Shown here in pieces: positions 52,632-61,857 of a stretch of DNA of 64,000 nucleotides (position 1 is its first letter; every line of letters begins with the position of its first letter). The position numbers and the translations under genes were made by a program. The notes below the pieces were generated by a model that searched no databases, was not told the DNA's origin, and worked only from the letters and a program-made list of their open reading frames with translations. Source of the DNA: Slackia heliotrinireducens DSM 20476 (GTDB taxonomy: Bacteria; Actinomycetota; Coriobacteriia; Coriobacteriales; Eggerthellaceae); NCBI RefSeq assembly GCF_000023885.1, contig NC_013165.1:2852001-2916000 (forward strand), read 5' to 3'.

Positions 52632-53558
52632 ATGAACGAATCGATGTACCCTTCCGGGCCCCGTACCGACAACCCCGCCGACCAGGAGCGGTTCTACAGC
52701 AGAACGTGGTTCGTCGTGCTCATGCTTATCGTGTTCCCGCCTGTCGGCATACCTCTGGCCTGGGTTTTCTCGAAACCTGGCAGCAAGGGCGGGCGCATCG
52801 CGCTTACCGTGCTTTCGGCATGCATCCTGGCCGGTGCGCTGGCTGGCGGAAGCGGCGCCGAGAAGTCCGGGCAGTCCGCGGAAACAGCGCAGCCGCCGGC
52901 CGCCGTCGAGCAGGAAGTTCCCATCGACCGCACCCCTGCGCCGCAACCGAATGCCGCCGAAACGCCCGAAGAGCCCGCGCCCGTGCTTGAATCCATTGAC
53001 GCAGCGTACACGGGCAGCACCGAGGAAGGCACCGTGGTGACCGACGCCGATTTCGAGGTGACCGGCACCTATTCCGATGGAAGCGCAGGCAACGTGGCCG
53101 ATTTCACGCTGGACGCCGAACCCACCCTTGCCGCAGGCGAAACCACTACGGTCACGATCGAGGCCGAAGGCGTGAGCTGTTCGGTGGACATCGCCTGTAC
53201 GACCGTTACGAAAGACCAGTTCATCGAGGACTGCAGCACGGTGACCTACGAAGATCTGGCCCGCAACGAAAGCGACTGGACAGGAGAGAACGTTTGCGTT
53301 TACGGCCAGGTCATACAAGTAACAGAAGATGCTGAAAACACCATGTACCGCGTGTCCATCTCCCCCACCGACTACGGTGGATGGGACGACCCGGTCATCG
53401 TGCTTATCGACAACGCCGATTTGGAAGACCGCGTATTGGAAGACGACATCGTGACGGTGTACGGCGTGTCCACGGGGCTTTACACCTATACCACCGTGCT
53501 CGGCGCGTCGCAGACCGTGCCATCGATCTTGGCGAGCTACATCGACATCGACGGGTAG
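52632..53558 (+). CDS. Membrane-anchored protein with Ig-like and OB-like external domains
   Basis: A 308-residue protein. Two hydrophobic segments near the N-terminus (about 26-46 and 55-75) are followed by a Pro/Glu/Ala-rich linker, an Ig-like strand-rich part (about 120-190, DADFEVTGTYSDGS) and a C-terminal OB-like part (GENVCVYGQVIQVTED, DDIVTVYGVSTGLYTY). Function unknown. ATG 52632 follows CAGGAGG. The gene lies alone between tRNA-Leu and a DMT exporter. Confidence 0.6.
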   Translation: MNESMYPSGPRTDNPADQERFYSRTWFVVLMLIVFPPVGIPLAWVFSKPGSKGGRIALTVLSACILAGALAGGSGAEKSGQSAETAQPPAAVEQEVPIDRTPAPQPNAAETPEEPAPVLESIDAAYTGSTEEGTVVTDADFEVTGTYSDGSAGNVADFTLDAEPTLAAGETTTVTIEAEGVSCSVDIACTTVTKDQFIEDCSTVTYEDLARNESDWTGENVCVYGQVIQVTEDAENTMYRVSISPTDYGGWDDPVIVLIDNADLEDRVLEDDIVTVYGVSTGLYTYTTVLGASQTVPSILASYIDIDG

Positions 53559-53581
53559 CCGCACGATTGCAGCCCCATCTT

Positions 53582-53638
53582 GGTACGCCCCGGTGCCGGC
53601 CGAAGTCGTCGGCACCTGAGGCCGGCCTTCGGCGTACC
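53582..53638. repeat. Nested inverted repeat (cruciform-capable)
   Basis: GGTACGCC (53582-53589) pairs exactly with GGCGTACC (53631-53638) and encloses GGTGCC (53592-53597) with GGCACC (53611-53616). No T run follows, so it is not a simple terminator. Confidence 0.65.
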
Positions 53639-53834
53639 CCGGAGTTCGGGTCTGGTGCAGCGCTCCCATCAATCTCTCCAACGGCATCGAGTCTCATATG
53701 CAGTTGCACCCAGGCCCGGCCCGGTTACGCCAACATCGGGCTGCGCCGCACAATTTGGAAATATTTGAAAAGCCAAGCGCACGCTTTGCGGCTTGCCTAT
53801 AATGCCTCCTGTGCAAAATAGGATGGAGGTCGAA

Positions 53835-54782
53835 GTGAACAGGTTCATGCAGGGGGTGTTGTTTGCGCTTGCCGGAGCATCGCTCTGGGGCTTTTCGGGC
53901 GGCACCGCGCAGTTCCTGTTCTCGAACTACGAGACCAGCTCCCTGTTCCTGACGGCCGTGCGTATGCCCTGCGCCGCCCTGCTGCTCTTCTTACTCGTGC
54001 AGTGGAAGCGCCCTGGCGTCATCCGAAAAATGCTTGCAGACCGCCAGACCCTTCGGGCCCTGTTCGTGTTCGGCATGGCCGGGTTCTTCCTGTCGCAGGC
54101 AACATACCTGTTCACGGTGGATTACACCAACGCCGGCACCGCAACGATCCTACAGCAGTCTTCCTGCGTGCTTATTATGCTGTACTCCTGCGTAAGGTCG
54201 CGCCGCGGTCCTAGGCCGTTCGAGCTTGCTGCGCTCGCATGCGCCATGATCGCCACATTCCTTATTGCCACCGGCGGCGACCCAAGCCAACTCAACCTGC
54301 CTTTGGCGGGCCTTCTTTGGGGCCTGGCAAACGCCATCACCGTCGCCTTTTACATCATCCAACCCGTCGACATGATGCGGACATACGGCAGCATGCCTGT
54401 AATCTGCTGCGGCATGGCCACAGGGTCGATGCTGGCCATTCCCGTTTTCGTGCTAGCGAACCTTATCGGGCCGATGTTGGGCATCAATCCCGGCTGGTAC
54501 AGCATGCCTTCCCTCGACGGCGAGGGTTGGCTCATGCTGGCGCTGTTCGTGCTCGTCGGAACCTTCGCCGCCTACGCCCTGTACATGCACGGCGTCTCGG
54601 TCGTCGGCAGCGTGGTGGGCTCGCTTCTCGGATGCGCCGAGCCGGTAAGCGCGTCGCTGTTCTCGGTCCTGTGGCTGGGCAGCGCCTACACGTGGGCCGA
54701 TTGGACCGGCTTGGTGCTGATGCTGGCCACCGTCGTGTTCGTCACGCTTCCGTCGAAAAATCCTGCGGACAACAGCCGCTGA
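53835..54782 (+). CDS. EamA/DMT-superfamily transporter
   Basis: A 315-residue membrane protein with ten predicted helices and two EamA repeats (ASLWGFSGGTAQFLF starts the first, GLLWGLANAITVAFYI the second; YTNAGTATILQQSS and GCAEPVSASLFSVLWLG are the paired conserved loops). Exports or imports metabolites such as amino acids; substrate unknown. I choose GTG 53835 because GGAGGT ends four bases before it; an ATG at 53823 overlaps that site. Confidence 0.85.
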   Translation: MNRFMQGVLFALAGASLWGFSGGTAQFLFSNYETSSLFLTAVRMPCAALLLFLLVQWKRPGVIRKMLADRQTLRALFVFGMAGFFLSQATYLFTVDYTNAGTATILQQSSCVLIMLYSCVRSRRGPRPFELAALACAMIATFLIATGGDPSQLNLPLAGLLWGLANAITVAFYIIQPVDMMRTYGSMPVICCGMATGSMLAIPVFVLANLIGPMLGINPGWYSMPSLDGEGWLMLALFVLVGTFAAYALYMHGVSVVGSVVGSLLGCAEPVSASLFSVLWLGSAYTWADWTGLVLMLATVVFVTLPSKNPADNSR

Positions 54783-55023
54783 CGCTGCCTGGCAGAACAG
54801 CAAACCGCATATCGTTTTCGAATGCCCGCTCGGCCACCCTTGAGACGCAGCGCCATGCACGTGGCGCACCCGCGTATCACCCTTGCGACGACCGCTCGCC
54901 CAGCCTGAAAGCGGTTTTCGTGCAGGCCGCCCCGTTTCGATAGGCTTTTTTGTACAATTCCGCTACACCGAATAAAAGCACGGGCCGAACGACCCGTCCG
55001 ATCCATAAAAAGGGAGGAACACC

Positions 55024-56346
55024 ATGCGCACCATCAATATCGGCCTCGTCGGACTCGGCACGGTTGGCGGCGGCGTCGCTCGCCTCATCATGAATCACCA
55101 CGACGATTACGTGAAGAACTACGGCATCGACCTGCACTTGAAGAAGTGCTGCTCGCTGTACCAGTCCGACGCCGATCGCCTGGGCCTTTCCGCCGACCAG
55201 TTCACCACCGATTGGCATGACGTCGTGTCCGATCCCGACATCGATATCGTCATCGAACTCATCGGCGGCACCCACCCCGCCATGGACATCTTCGAGGAAT
55301 CCTTCAAGAGCGGCAAGCATGTCGTGTCCGCCAACAAGGCGCTGCTGGGCCGTAACACCGAGCACCTGGCCCGCCTGGCTGCCGAAAACGGCGTCTCCTT
55401 CCGCTGCGAAGCCGCAGCCGCCGGCGGCATCCCCGTGGTGCACGCCCTGGAGCACGAGCTCAACGGCAACGAGATCCTCACCATCGCTGGCATTATGAAC
55501 GGCACCACCAACTACATCCTGTCCCGCATGAAGCATGAGGGTTCCGACTTCGCCGAGGTGCTGGCCGACGCCCAGGCCCTGGGCTACGCCGAAGCCGACC
55601 CCTCCGCCGACGTGGACGGCTTCGACGCCGCATCCAAGATCGCCATCCTGGGCTCCATGGGCTTCCGCACCCGCATCACCACCGACGACGTGTACATGCA
55701 GGGCATTCGCGACATCTCCGCTGCCGACATCGAGGTCGCCGAGGAGCTGGGCTGCACCATCAAGCTGCTGGCCATCGCCCGCAAGACCGACACCGGCGTG
55801 GACGTGCGCGTGCACCCCACCATGATTCCCAACGGTCACCCGCTGGCCAGCGTCGACGGCGCCATGAACGCCGTGTACGTCGTGGGCGACGCCGTGGGCG
55901 AAACCATGTTCTACGGCGCCGGCGCAGGATCCTTCCCCACCGCCTCTGCAGTTGTGGGCGACGTCTTCGCTCTGGCCGAGCCCATCTCCCAGGGTCAGAA
56001 GCCTCTGCCCGAGGCAGAGCCCTTCAGCGTGAACCGTCCAATCCGCACCATCGATAACCTGCATACCCGCTATTACATCCGTCTGACCGTGGAAGACCAG
56101 CTGGGCACCCTGGCCGCCAGCACCCGCATCCTGACGGACAACAACATTTCCATCAGCAACATCCGCCAGCTGGAAGGCACCGGCGACGGCACCTGCACCC
56201 TCGTGTTCGTCACCCACAGCGCCCTTGAGGCCGACCTGAAGAAGGCCGTCGAAGCCTTGGCCGCAGACGATTCCATTCGCGAGGTGGCATCGGTCATCCG
56301 CGTCGAGGACATCGACAAGTGGACCGAGGGCGTGTTCGCCAACTAA
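55024..56346 (+). CDS. hom: Homoserine dehydrogenase
   Basis: Reduces aspartate semialdehyde to homoserine in threonine/methionine synthesis. The 440-residue protein has the Rossmann motif GLGTVGGG at about 11-18, the catalytic core (VSANKALLG, MNGTTNYILSRM, GYAEADPSADVDGFDAASK) and a C-terminal ACT domain (about 350-440, RLTVEDQLGTLAASTRIL) for feedback control. ATG 55024 follows AAAGGGAGG; a clear terminator follows the stop. Confidence 0.97.
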   Translation: MRTINIGLVGLGTVGGGVARLIMNHHDDYVKNYGIDLHLKKCCSLYQSDADRLGLSADQFTTDWHDVVSDPDIDIVIELIGGTHPAMDIFEESFKSGKHVVSANKALLGRNTEHLARLAAENGVSFRCEAAAAGGIPVVHALEHELNGNEILTIAGIMNGTTNYILSRMKHEGSDFAEVLADAQALGYAEADPSADVDGFDAASKIAILGSMGFRTRITTDDVYMQGIRDISAADIEVAEELGCTIKLLAIARKTDTGVDVRVHPTMIPNGHPLASVDGAMNAVYVVGDAVGETMFYGAGAGSFPTASAVVGDVFALAEPISQGQKPLPEAEPFSVNRPIRTIDNLHTRYYIRLTVEDQLGTLAASTRILTDNNISISNIRQLEGTGDGTCTLVFVTHSALEADLKKAVEALAADDSIREVASVIRVEDIDKWTEGVFAN

Positions 56347-56368
56347 CCCGGGCACTCTAGATATACGA

Positions 56369-56400
56369 AAGCCGCCGGCATCGCGCCCGGCGGCTTTTTT
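56369..56400 (+). terminator. Terminator of hom
   Basis: AAGCCGCCGG (56369-56378) pairs with CCGGCGGCTT (56387-56396), followed by a T run. Confidence 0.93.
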
Positions 56401-56489
56401 CTACGTGGGTCAGCCTATGCATGACGTCGGGCCTGCTTCAAGTTTCCCGTACTGAAGCGGCAATGCCGAACGAAACCAGCGCAGACTCC

Positions 56490-57044
56490 TTATTCCACCA
56501 GGACAAACCCCCATTCACCCCAGGTCCAGATGGATTCCTGCCCGTCAAGGGTCACCAGATGAAGGCGGGCGTCGTCGTCGAACCAGGCCTTACGGGCGTC
56601 CATGCGGATGTCGGAAGACAGCCACACCTGGTCGAACCCGCCGTCCGCGTACCGCAGCACAAAGACATGTTGCGAATACCCCTGATTGTCCTTCTCAATC
56701 CAGAACGGGCGCGACGGGCCGAAACTGCCCCGCTTCCACACCAGAGCTACCACTTCGAGCAATCCGTCGCCGTCCACATCCACGGCGAACGCGTCCGACA
56801 CCTTCCACTCCTGCGGGGCTTGCGAGACCGAACCGTCGGTTTCGACCACCTGCATCCGGCGGCCGGACAGGCCCAGGACCTCTTCGGCCCCGTCGCCGTC
56901 CAGGTCCGCTTCGACCTGCGCGGCGTTCCAATCGACCCACGACGGCAGAAGCAGGCCCGCATGCACGAGGACGGCCACCCCGACGGCCACGAGGACCGCC
57001 GCGAGCGCGCCGCCCATTGGATATGTCTTCGTTGTACGGGTCAC
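56490..57044 (-). CDS. Membrane-anchored FG-GAP/VCBS-like protein
   Basis: A protein of about 184 residues with one N-terminal membrane helix (MGGALAAVLVAVGVAVLVHAG) and two DxDGDG calcium-type loops (DLDGDGAEEVLGL and DVDGDGLLEVVAL) in an FG-GAP-like beta repeat. The beginning is uncertain: GTG 57044 lies two bases after the upstream stop but has a weak ribosome site; ATG 57017 is the alternative. It is coupled to the DUF3160 gene and probably works with it at the cell surface. Confidence 0.6.
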   Translation of the reverse strand: MTRTTKTYPMGGALAAVLVAVGVAVLVHAGLLLPSWVDWNAAQVEADLDGDGAEEVLGLSGRRMQVVETDGSVSQAPQEWKVSDAFAVDVDGDGLLEVVALVWKRGSFGPSRPFWIEKDNQGYSQHVFVLRYADGGFDQVWLSSDIRMDARKAWFDDDARLHLVTLDGQESIWTWGEWGFVLVE

Positions 57045-57046
57045 GC

Positions 57047-59431
57047 CTACCGGGGTCGCTCGACCTGGAATCCGCGGGTCCATTCCTCAATGTCCTGGGC
57101 CGGCTTGGCGAAGTTGCCGTCGTCGCCGATATCGATTCCCATCATCTTGCGCCATTCGGAATCGGTCAGACGCTCGGCGATAGGCTGCTCGAACTCGTAA
57201 TAGCTGAATACAACGCCGCTGGTCAGATGCAGTTCGCCGTCGATGGGCACCACTACGAACACTTCTGAAAGGTCGCCCACGCCCACCTCGAGGCAGGTGC
57301 CCGACTGCGCATCCGTGGCGATGTCGGCCACCAATGCCGCCGGGAATTCGCGCGCCGTGAAATTCTCGCCCTCAGCTTCGCCTTCGTACACCGTCTGCCA
57401 GAAATGCTCAAGCTGGCCGCCGTAGCTGCGGATGAGTTCGAACTCCTCGTCCGTGGGCAGTTCGCCCTGCAGCTCCTTGATGGCGATGGTTTCAAGCTGG
57501 CCTGCCAACGAGGAAAGCTTCTCCAGGTTTTCGGCGTCCTCGGCGCTCAGCATGCCGTAACGGTCGAGCCCTTCCGCCGTGGCGTCCGTCAGCTTCTGCA
57601 GACGCTCGAACACCATCGGCTCCGGCTCCACGTAGCCGCGGTCGTCCACATCGGGCTCTTCGCCGCCGCCCATCTCGGCCATGACCTGTTTGGAATACAG
57701 AATGGTGTCGTGCTTGAGCTCGGAGTAGCTTCCCAGGTAGGACTGCAGGTTCTTGCGGGTCCACTGGTCGTTGGCCATAAAGGACGGATAGCCTTCGCCC
57801 TTCACGTCCAGCAGCGGATCCAGCGTATAGAGCCACTGGCTGTACAGGCTGGCCGACCACAGCGTGTCGTCGTCGGCGCTGCCCAGGCCCTCACGCAGGG
57901 CGGTCATGTTCTCGGAGTAGTTCTCGTAACCGGTTTCGCCCTGCTCCTCGAGGATTTCGAGAGCTTCGTCGGACCCCAAGGCCGCCGGCACATCAAGAGC
58001 GCAGGGCAGCATGCGGTCCTCGCCGGCGTCGTTCGCAAGCACCTCGTTGTAGACCAGCTTCTGGAAGATGGCCGAGTCCAGCGTGAACCTCTGCCCCATA
58101 AAGCGGTAACCCTTGTTCTCCTCCTCGTAGTCGGCGTCGTCGTCGCGCCCTGTGGCGATGGAGTTGATCTGGGGCGCAGGCATGTCCGCCGTCAGAGTGT
58201 GGACCTCGGCCCACGCATCCTCGTTTTCGACCAGATCGTCAATGGAGGGAGTTTTGCCGTAAACCGACTCGAGGATGGGATAGTACTCGTAGAAGCCGCA
58301 GTCGTCGCTGGCGCCTGCGAAAAAGCTGGTCACGGTGTAGATGCCTTCCCAATCCGCCAGAGCGCCGCTTTCCTGCAGCGCCAGCGCCATCAGACAGGCG
58401 CTCCTATCCAGGTCCTCGTTTTTCTGAGCGAAGTTCATGCGGCCGTACCACATCATGGCCTTGAAGTAGCTTTCCAGCTGCTCGTCGCCCTCGTAGTAGC
58501 CCCGTACGACGTATTGGCTGTAATCTTCCATGTTGCCGGCGCCCATCAGCGGGGATTCGGCGATGCCGGCGGCGTCTTCAATCTGCGCCAGTTCGGCGGA
58601 AACCACATCCTCCACCTGGGACGGCACCTCGGTCGAGGGATCGAGCAGGCTCGCGCCCACCGCGAAGAACGCCACATTGCGCAGGGCGGCGTCCTCCCAC
58701 CCGGTGCCTTCGGCCGCCGCAAGCTGCTCCAGACTTTCGTCGAGCATGGCCCGGCTCACCTCGCCTAAGGCGGGCGCCAGGTAATCGCGCTCGGTGTTCT
58801 TCATGAGGTAGCTGAAATACAGATGGTAGGTATGCATCATCGAATCGACGGTTACGAAATTCGGCGTCTGGCTGTAGCGGTTCATTTCGTAGGAGTCGAA
58901 GAATTCGTATCCTGCCTGGCCCACCGACACGGCGAACCCGTTTTGGACCACCAGATCCTGCTCCTCGTCCGTCAAGTAGAACCTGTTGGCGTTGACCACG
59001 TTGGTCAGGCCGTCTTCGACGGCGTACGGTTCAACACTCGGCACCACGGACGCAGCGTCGCTTTCCTGGGTGAAGGAGATAAGAACGGGGCGTTCCATGC
59101 TGACGACCTCTTGGCCGTCGGCCGCTGTCGCCGTAGAGGTCTGGCCGGCAGTCTGGGACGTCGTGGCCGTTGACTCATCGGCATCGTCCCCATGGAGCAC
59201 CGCAATGGTGGCGCCTATGGCCACAAGCCCGCACAGGAGCACGGCCGCAAGGGCGACCATACCGGCACCGACCCGCTTTTTCGGGGCCTGGGTGGGCGGC
59301 TGCGCCGCAGGTGCCTCGGGTTGCGGCATCGCTTTCTGCAAGGCATCCGCTCGATCCGCCACGGGGGCACCGCAGCTTCCGCAGAACGCATCGTCTTGGT
59401 TCAATTGGTTTCCGCACTTCGGACAGAACAT
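57047..59431 (-). CDS. DUF3160 protein with N-terminal zinc ribbon and membrane anchor
   Basis: A 794-residue protein: zinc ribbon (CPKCG, CGSCG, residues 3-22), Pro/Gln-rich linker, membrane helix at about 56-80, Ser/Thr-rich linker and a large extracytoplasmic DUF3160 domain (from about 120; FVTVDSMMHTYHLYFSYLMKNTE is the family hallmark). Function unknown. ATG 59431 follows GGGAGGA. The zinc-ribbon plus helix plus external domain plan is shared with the protein at 39.3-40.2 kb. Followed at once by a calcium-loop protein in the same operon. Confidence 0.82.
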   Translation of the reverse strand: MFCPKCGNQLNQDDAFCGSCGAPVADRADALQKAMPQPEAPAAQPPTQAPKKRVGAGMVALAAVLLCGLVAIGATIAVLHGDDADESTATTSQTAGQTSTATAADGQEVVSMERPVLISFTQESDAASVVPSVEPYAVEDGLTNVVNANRFYLTDEEQDLVVQNGFAVSVGQAGYEFFDSYEMNRYSQTPNFVTVDSMMHTYHLYFSYLMKNTERDYLAPALGEVSRAMLDESLEQLAAAEGTGWEDAALRNVAFFAVGASLLDPSTEVPSQVEDVVSAELAQIEDAAGIAESPLMGAGNMEDYSQYVVRGYYEGDEQLESYFKAMMWYGRMNFAQKNEDLDRSACLMALALQESGALADWEGIYTVTSFFAGASDDCGFYEYYPILESVYGKTPSIDDLVENEDAWAEVHTLTADMPAPQINSIATGRDDDADYEEENKGYRFMGQRFTLDSAIFQKLVYNEVLANDAGEDRMLPCALDVPAALGSDEALEILEEQGETGYENYSENMTALREGLGSADDDTLWSASLYSQWLYTLDPLLDVKGEGYPSFMANDQWTRKNLQSYLGSYSELKHDTILYSKQVMAEMGGGEEPDVDDRGYVEPEPMVFERLQKLTDATAEGLDRYGMLSAEDAENLEKLSSLAGQLETIAIKELQGELPTDEEFELIRSYGGQLEHFWQTVYEGEAEGENFTAREFPAALVADIATDAQSGTCLEVGVGDLSEVFVVVPIDGELHLTSGVVFSYYEFEQPIAERLTDSEWRKMMGIDIGDDGNFAKPAQDIEEWTRGFQVERPR

Positions 59432-59867
59432 ACGGTCCTCCCAGGTAATCTTCTGAAACGAATCCTTCTCTTTATCCGTCCGAGCGAGCCCCTTGTCAAG
59501 CAAACCGGCGTTAAGCGGTCGGTTAATAGGTCTTCGCGAGGCTCGCTGCGGTTGGTGCAAGCGGGCGCCCGCCTAAGCAGAGCCGGCGATACGGATTCGA
59601 TGAGAAACGGGCTCGGATTCCAACCGCAATACCTGCACCGCACGGTCAGCATAGACACTATACGTTGCGTTATATCCAACGGTACAAACAAGAGCCAAAT
59701 GAAATCTGATTAGCACAAAACGCAAAATTATATTTCAACATGGAATATTTTCAAGTATTTTTTCAAAATATTAGGTGAATGTGGCACTTCATGCATGTTA
59801 TCCTACGTACGGGTACAGGACAGACGTTCTACCAACGCCTGGCCACCGTGAGGGTTAGGGGGTTTAG
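59432..59867. other. Divergent intergenic region before carD
   Basis: About 435 bp; the part 59700-59800 is strongly AT-rich. It should contain the promoters for the DUF3160 operon and carD. No gene, RNA or clear operator was recognised. Confidence 0.4.
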
Positions 59868-60179
59868 GTGTACCAAGTCGATGACAAAGTCATTTATGCA
59901 AACTACGGAGTATGCATCGTCAAGGAAACCAATGCGCACATCTCGATGATGGGTAACGAGGACCGTCCGTATTACATCCTCGCCGCAACGCGCGACAAGG
60001 GCGGGAAAATCTACGTTCCCATGGATAAGGAAGACGCGCTGCGCCCCGTCATGAATGCGGAAGACGCCCGAGCGCTTATCGATTCTTTCGAAGGCATCGA
60101 GACCGACGACTTCAAAGACAGCAACTCGCGCACCGTCGAAGACCACTTCAAGAAGATGCTGCGCACCTTGCGGGAATAG
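59868..60179 (+). CDS. carD: CarD/CdnL-family RNA polymerase-binding regulator
   Basis: A 103-residue protein made mainly of the RNA-polymerase-interacting domain of CarD/CdnL/TRCF (MYQVDDKVIYANYGVCIVKE, PYYILAATRDKGGKIYVPMD). Full CarD proteins are about 160 residues with a helical DNA-binding part; this one has only a short helical end (TVEDHFKKMLRTLRE), so it is a short variant. The start is GTG at 59868 after TTAGGGGG. Its 3' end runs into a truncated channel gene on the other strand. Confidence 0.8.
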   Translation: MYQVDDKVIYANYGVCIVKETNAHISMMGNEDRPYYILAATRDKGGKIYVPMDKEDALRPVMNAEDARALIDSFEGIETDDFKDSNSRTVEDHFKKMLRTLRE

Positions 60180-61504
60180 ATCTTGCATTCGCGCATGTCC
60201 AGCGTGATGTTGGTCAGCTCGTCCGGGTTCGGCATCATGTCTGTATCGATCTTGCCGGGCTCGGCGGCGACGATGGCGCGCGACCCGGGTGCGGAATGGG
60301 CGTCTTCTTCAAGCAGAATCTGCTTCAGCATATCGCTGTAGCCCAGCACCAGCATGGTGTGCGGTGCCTCGGAGACGTTGGGTTCGAGCTGATAGGCGGA
60401 CGTCTCGGGCACAGCCGGCTCCTGCATGCGGGTGGCGTCGTCGTCGTGGGCCAGCAGAATCAGCTGGTCGCCAGCCTGGACTGTCTGATCGGTCGGCGGG
60501 TTGAGGATGTTCTGTCCGTTGTGCACGATGCCGATGGCCGTGGACGTCGGCAGGGACAGGTTGATTTCGCGGATGTTCTTCCCGACGGCTGCGGGAATAT
60601 CCTCGACGTAGATTTCGTTGCCCTTGAAGCTGAGCAGTTCGGAAAGAATCGAAGACATGCCAGGATGGCGGCTTGCCTGCACCATCAGGCGACCGATGGT
60701 CTTCTGGAAGTTCAGAATCTCCACCCTGTCGCCGCCGGCGATCTTGGCGGGCCCCAGCACCTCGCGGTCGCGGATGACCGCCGTGATGTAGGCGTCTTTG
60801 TTGCCCAGCTCGTCAAGCAGGCTTTCGCAGGCGAGAATCGTCTTGACCGTCATGAAGTCGTCAGGCAGGTTGACGATGATCGACTTGCAGGTGTCAAGCG
60901 AGCACACCTTCAGATCGCTGACGCTGTCGGGCTTGCCGCTGCGGCAGATGATGCGCGTGTTGCCGACGTCTTCGATGCGGTCCCGAATGATGTGCTCCAT
61001 GGCGGTCTTCTCCTTGTCGGCCATGACCACCACAACCGCGTCTTTCTGATTGGCGTTCGCAAGAATCAGCTCTTCAAGGATGCTCGTGGCGTTCTCGTCG
61101 AAGCCGATGATGACCACGTGGCCTTTTTCGATGACCGGCGAATGACCGCGCTGCAGATCGGCGACCTTATCCTTGATGCCATTGGAGATGGTGCCGATAA
61201 GGAAGCTGGTGATGAAGATGCCGACCAACGTGACGATGGTCATGACGAAGAGGTAAACGACCGTGCCCTCTTCCTTGGCAAGCACGCCCGTGTTGATGGC
61301 ATGCATGAGGGTGAACCAGATGGATCCGCCCACCGAGCTTTCGCCTGAGCCGTCAGGACCGCCCAACGCGACGCTGATTAAGCCGCCGATGATCACGACC
61401 ACTGCCGTTATGACACCGAGAACAAGGAGCAGCGATTTTGTTCCGCGGGACATAAGGTTGTCGAACCAATACCTGAAGCGCTGCTGTGCTGTCGCATTTT
61501 TCAT
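60011..61504 (-). pseudogene. POLLUX/CASTOR-like ion-channel protein, 3'-truncated and overlapping carD
   Basis: The frame encodes a 497-residue product. It has membrane helices at about 25-50 and 78-115, then an RCK-type NAD-binding domain (GHVVIIGFDENATSILEELILAN) and the start of a second one (MLVLGYSDMLKQILLEEDA). Homologous channels are about 620 residues and continue well into the second domain. Here recognisable sequence stops at about NITLDMREC, just where the carD stop codon lies; the last 57 codons read antisense through carD and look random. I infer loss of the 3' end by deletion. ATG 61504 follows AAAGGAA. Confidence 0.7.
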
Positions 61505-61801
61505 GGACGTATTCCTTTCTTGTCTACTCGGAAGGGACAGAATGAAGCGCATTGGTCGATCGAGCTTTCGGGCGCACCTCCATATCCTTCGGATGCACGG
61601 CGGCGCTTCGTCGGAGACGTTTCAAGATTCAGAAACGCCGTGGTCGCGCAGGCGAATTCCCATGCTTCGGGTTGGACTTTACCTAAGTAAAGCCTTACGG
61701 ACCTATTGTAATCCCACTACCTATGAAATGCGTATCATACTGCACTTTTTTATGTATCCGCCTGGACAGAACCTTCGCCGCGCAGATGAGCTCCCGAGCA
61801 T

Positions 61802-61835
61802 AAAAAAGAACCCCGACCGAGCGGCCGGGGTTCTT
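61802..61835 (-). terminator. Terminator of the ArsB/NhaD-like gene
   Basis: On the minus strand, AGAACCCCG (complement of 61826-61834) pairs with CGGGGTTCT (complement of 61807-61815), followed by TTTTTT. The rest of the gap 61505-61801 has no recognisable gene. Confidence 0.88.
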
Positions 61836-61857
61836 GTGGTTATGCAGGTGCGATACC

